From contig CAAECI010000094.1 of assembly GCA_900754255.1 (NCBI GenBank), positions 1 through 64,000 on the forward strand: a DNA stretch of 64,000 nucleotides, in the 5' to 3' direction. This DNA is from an uncultured Succinivibrio sp. Lineage in GTDB: Bacteria > Pseudomonadota > Gammaproteobacteria > Enterobacterales > Succinivibrionaceae. Within the stretch, counting starts at the first letter, position 1, and every line of letters begins with the position of its first letter. Shown here one piece after another: positions 62,690-64,000 of the stretch. The notes under the pieces were generated by a model. The model was not told where the DNA came from. It did not search any database and was given only the letters and a program-made list of their open reading frames with translations. The translations under genes were made by a program, and so were the position numbers.

Positions 62690-64000
62690 ATGGATATTGA
62701 AACACTGGCTTTAAAGGGCGGACCCCTAAGCGCCGATGAGATTAGACGCGTCAAGGCCTTAAGTCGTTTGCAGGGTGCCATGTCCGACATGCTGGTAGCG
62801 CGCTTTCAGGAAAATATTCGTGCCTTTTCTGCCCATCTTCCCGAGATTGCCGCCCAATTTAAGCATTACCGACCTACACAGAATTTAGAATTTTTCTGCA
62901 CGGAAAACGGGATCCCGAATTTGATGCTTCCGGATCGGGGCGGAGATATTTTTTATAAGACCGACAATCCTCAGGACTTTTGCGACGCACAGGCTCAAAG
63001 GGCCATACATGAGCATATATTTACCGGCACCCGCTATAAAAAAGAGTGGGATCCCTACGGACAGATACATTTTCGTTACCTCGAGGAGGCCGTAGCTAAG
63101 GAAAACGAGGCCTCCTGCAACGAGGAGCTCATAAGCGCGGAGGAGCTCAAATCCATTCCCAATGCCGTGATCGTCGGCATCGGTCTCGGTTATATACTGC
63201 AAAGCTTATACAGTCGCGCGGAGATCATAAATTTGGTAGTGGTCGAGCCCGATCTCGACATGTTTTACGCCTCCCTGCATTGCTTTGAATGGGCGCCCTT
63301 CCTTGATTTTCTCAAGGAAAACCATTTCGGGATCAATTTGCTCTTAGGTCAGACGCCAGAGCAGCTCTCTTTGGATCTCGGCGCCTACTACGAGCATCAC
63401 GGACGCTTTTTGAGCGCTCAATGCCTCTGTCTTGTGCACCACGCCGGCAAGGAGATACGTAAAGTCGTAGACACCCTGCTTAACGACTACTATCGCCTGC
63501 ATGCGGCCATGGGCTTTTTTGACGATCATCTTTTCGGAACCTCACACGCTCTGTATGCCGCCACCCATCACAAGCATTTCGTGCGTGCCGACGTAAGCCT
63601 GCCTGAGGAATACCGCCAGGTTCCGCTCTTCATCATCGGCAATGGACCGTCCTTAGACGAGGACATTCCCTATTTAAGAAAACATCAGGACGAGGCGGTG
63701 ATCATAGCCTGCGGCACGGCCCTCGATACCCTGTATCATGCTGGAATAAAGCCGGATTTTTATGCCGCTACGGAACGCACTCCCGAGATCTGCGAGACCA
63801 TTGATGCCATTCCCGATCGCGAATTCATACGCTCTTTGACCCTCATTGCCGGGGATGTGATCCATCCCTATACTCAGGATCTCTTCGAGCATACGGCCAT
63901 TTTCGGAAAGCCCGACGAGCCGTTTTATTGGCGCATGTTTGCAAGACATCCAAAAGGTCGCCTCATTCGCCCCGTAAACGTAATGAATCCCATCGTGGGC
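62690..64000 (+). CDS. Motility-associated factor (Maf) glycosyltransferase, 3' end beyond the window
   Basis: Open from the ATG at 62690 (AAGGA upstream) to the last base, 437 codons so far. The MAF_flag10 domain is visible: LFIIGNGPSLDEDIPYLRKHQD, IIACGTALDTLYHAGIKPDF, YAATERTPEIC. Maf proteins attach pseudaminic or legionaminic acid to flagellin in the cytoplasm before export. It follows fliS and the FliT-like gene, so a flagellin and sugar-synthesis locus probably continues past the window end. Confidence 0.88.
   Translation, partial: MDIETLALKGGPLSADEIRRVKALSRLQGAMSDMLVARFQENIRAFSAHLPEIAAQFKHYRPTQNLEFFCTENGIPNLMLPDRGGDIFYKTDNPQDFCDAQAQRAIHEHIFTGTRYKKEWDPYGQIHFRYLEEAVAKENEASCNEELISAEELKSIPNAVIVGIGLGYILQSLYSRAEIINLVVVEPDLDMFYASLHCFEWAPFLDFLKENHFGINLLLGQTPEQLSLDLGAYYEHHGRFLSAQCLCLVHHAGKEIRKVVDTLLNDYYRLHAAMGFFDDHLFGTSHALYAATHHKHFVRADVSLPEEYRQVPLFIIGNGPSLDEDIPYLRKHQDEAVIIACGTALDTLYHAGIKPDFYAATERTPEICETIDAIPDREFIRSLTLIAGDVIHPYTQDLFEHTAIFGKPDEPFYWRMFARHPKGRLIRPVNVMNPIVG

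Noticed and set aside
1..64000. CRISPR array
   Set aside because: No regularly spaced direct repeats of 24-40 bases were seen by eye, and no cas genes are present.

Overview
The window looks like a chromosomal segment of a motile gammaproteobacterium. The flagellar genes are of the polar Vibrio/Aeromonas type (flgOPT, CheV, FlrBC, sigma-54 promoters), and the housekeeping genes match gammaproteobacterial families (alaA, lolB-ispE-prs, mpl, apbE with an NqrM-like gene, a VC2046-like gene). Aeromonadales, perhaps Succinivibrionaceae, is my best guess; this is inference, since no rRNA or other marker is present.

Layout. 0.2-0.6 kb: tRNA operon Pro(CGG)-Arg(TCT)-His(GTG)-Leu(TAG) on the minus strand. 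0.7-26.7 kb: housekeeping genes, including a TauE/SafE exporter, folD, fabV, dacB, alaA, an rRNA m5C methyltransferase, an Smr protein, a DUF3737/PatB pair, asd, ycaO, lolB-ispE-prs, an EAL/HDOD-like regulator, mpl, apbE, nqrM-like and proS. 27.3-37.2 kb: flagellar and chemotaxis genes flgI, H, G, F, D, C, B, cheR and cheV on the minus strand, and flgA and flgM on the plus strand. flgE is missing from its usual place between flgD and flgF. 37.4-38.8 kb: a CobS-like AAA ATPase and a single-stranded DNA-binding protein.

39.0-46.0 kb is an AT-rich defence island. Its left arm (minus) is a complete HpaII-type restriction-modification set: restriction enzyme, C5 methyltransferase and Vsr endonuclease. 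Its right arm (plus) is a divergent four-gene operon: a 76-residue helical protein, a large GHKL ATPase, a two-part gene split at an A10 tract, and a DUF6339-like protein. This operon is the best candidate for a little-described system. The shared intergenic region holds a good promoter overlapped by a 9-bp inverted repeat. The island and the ssb/AAA pair sit between flgM and flgT/flgO/flgP/flgN, next to a tRNA-Arg(CCT) gene.

47.0-64.0 kb: flgT (minus) and flgO-flgP-flgN (plus), an APC permease, an orphan TRAP-type binding lipoprotein, flrB-flrC, a LysR regulator, purL, a 46-residue Arg-rich protein, fliS, crcB, a FliT-like chaperone, and a Maf (flagellin glycosylation) gene cut by the window end.

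How it works together: FlrB/FlrC is a sigma-54-dependent two-component system. I find six matches to the -24/-12 consensus, in front of flgB, flgD, flgF, flgO, flrB and fliS, so regulator and probable targets share the window. Two of these promoters are oddly combined with terminator hairpins: at flgB the hairpin overlaps the promoter, and at fliS it lies between promoter and gene.
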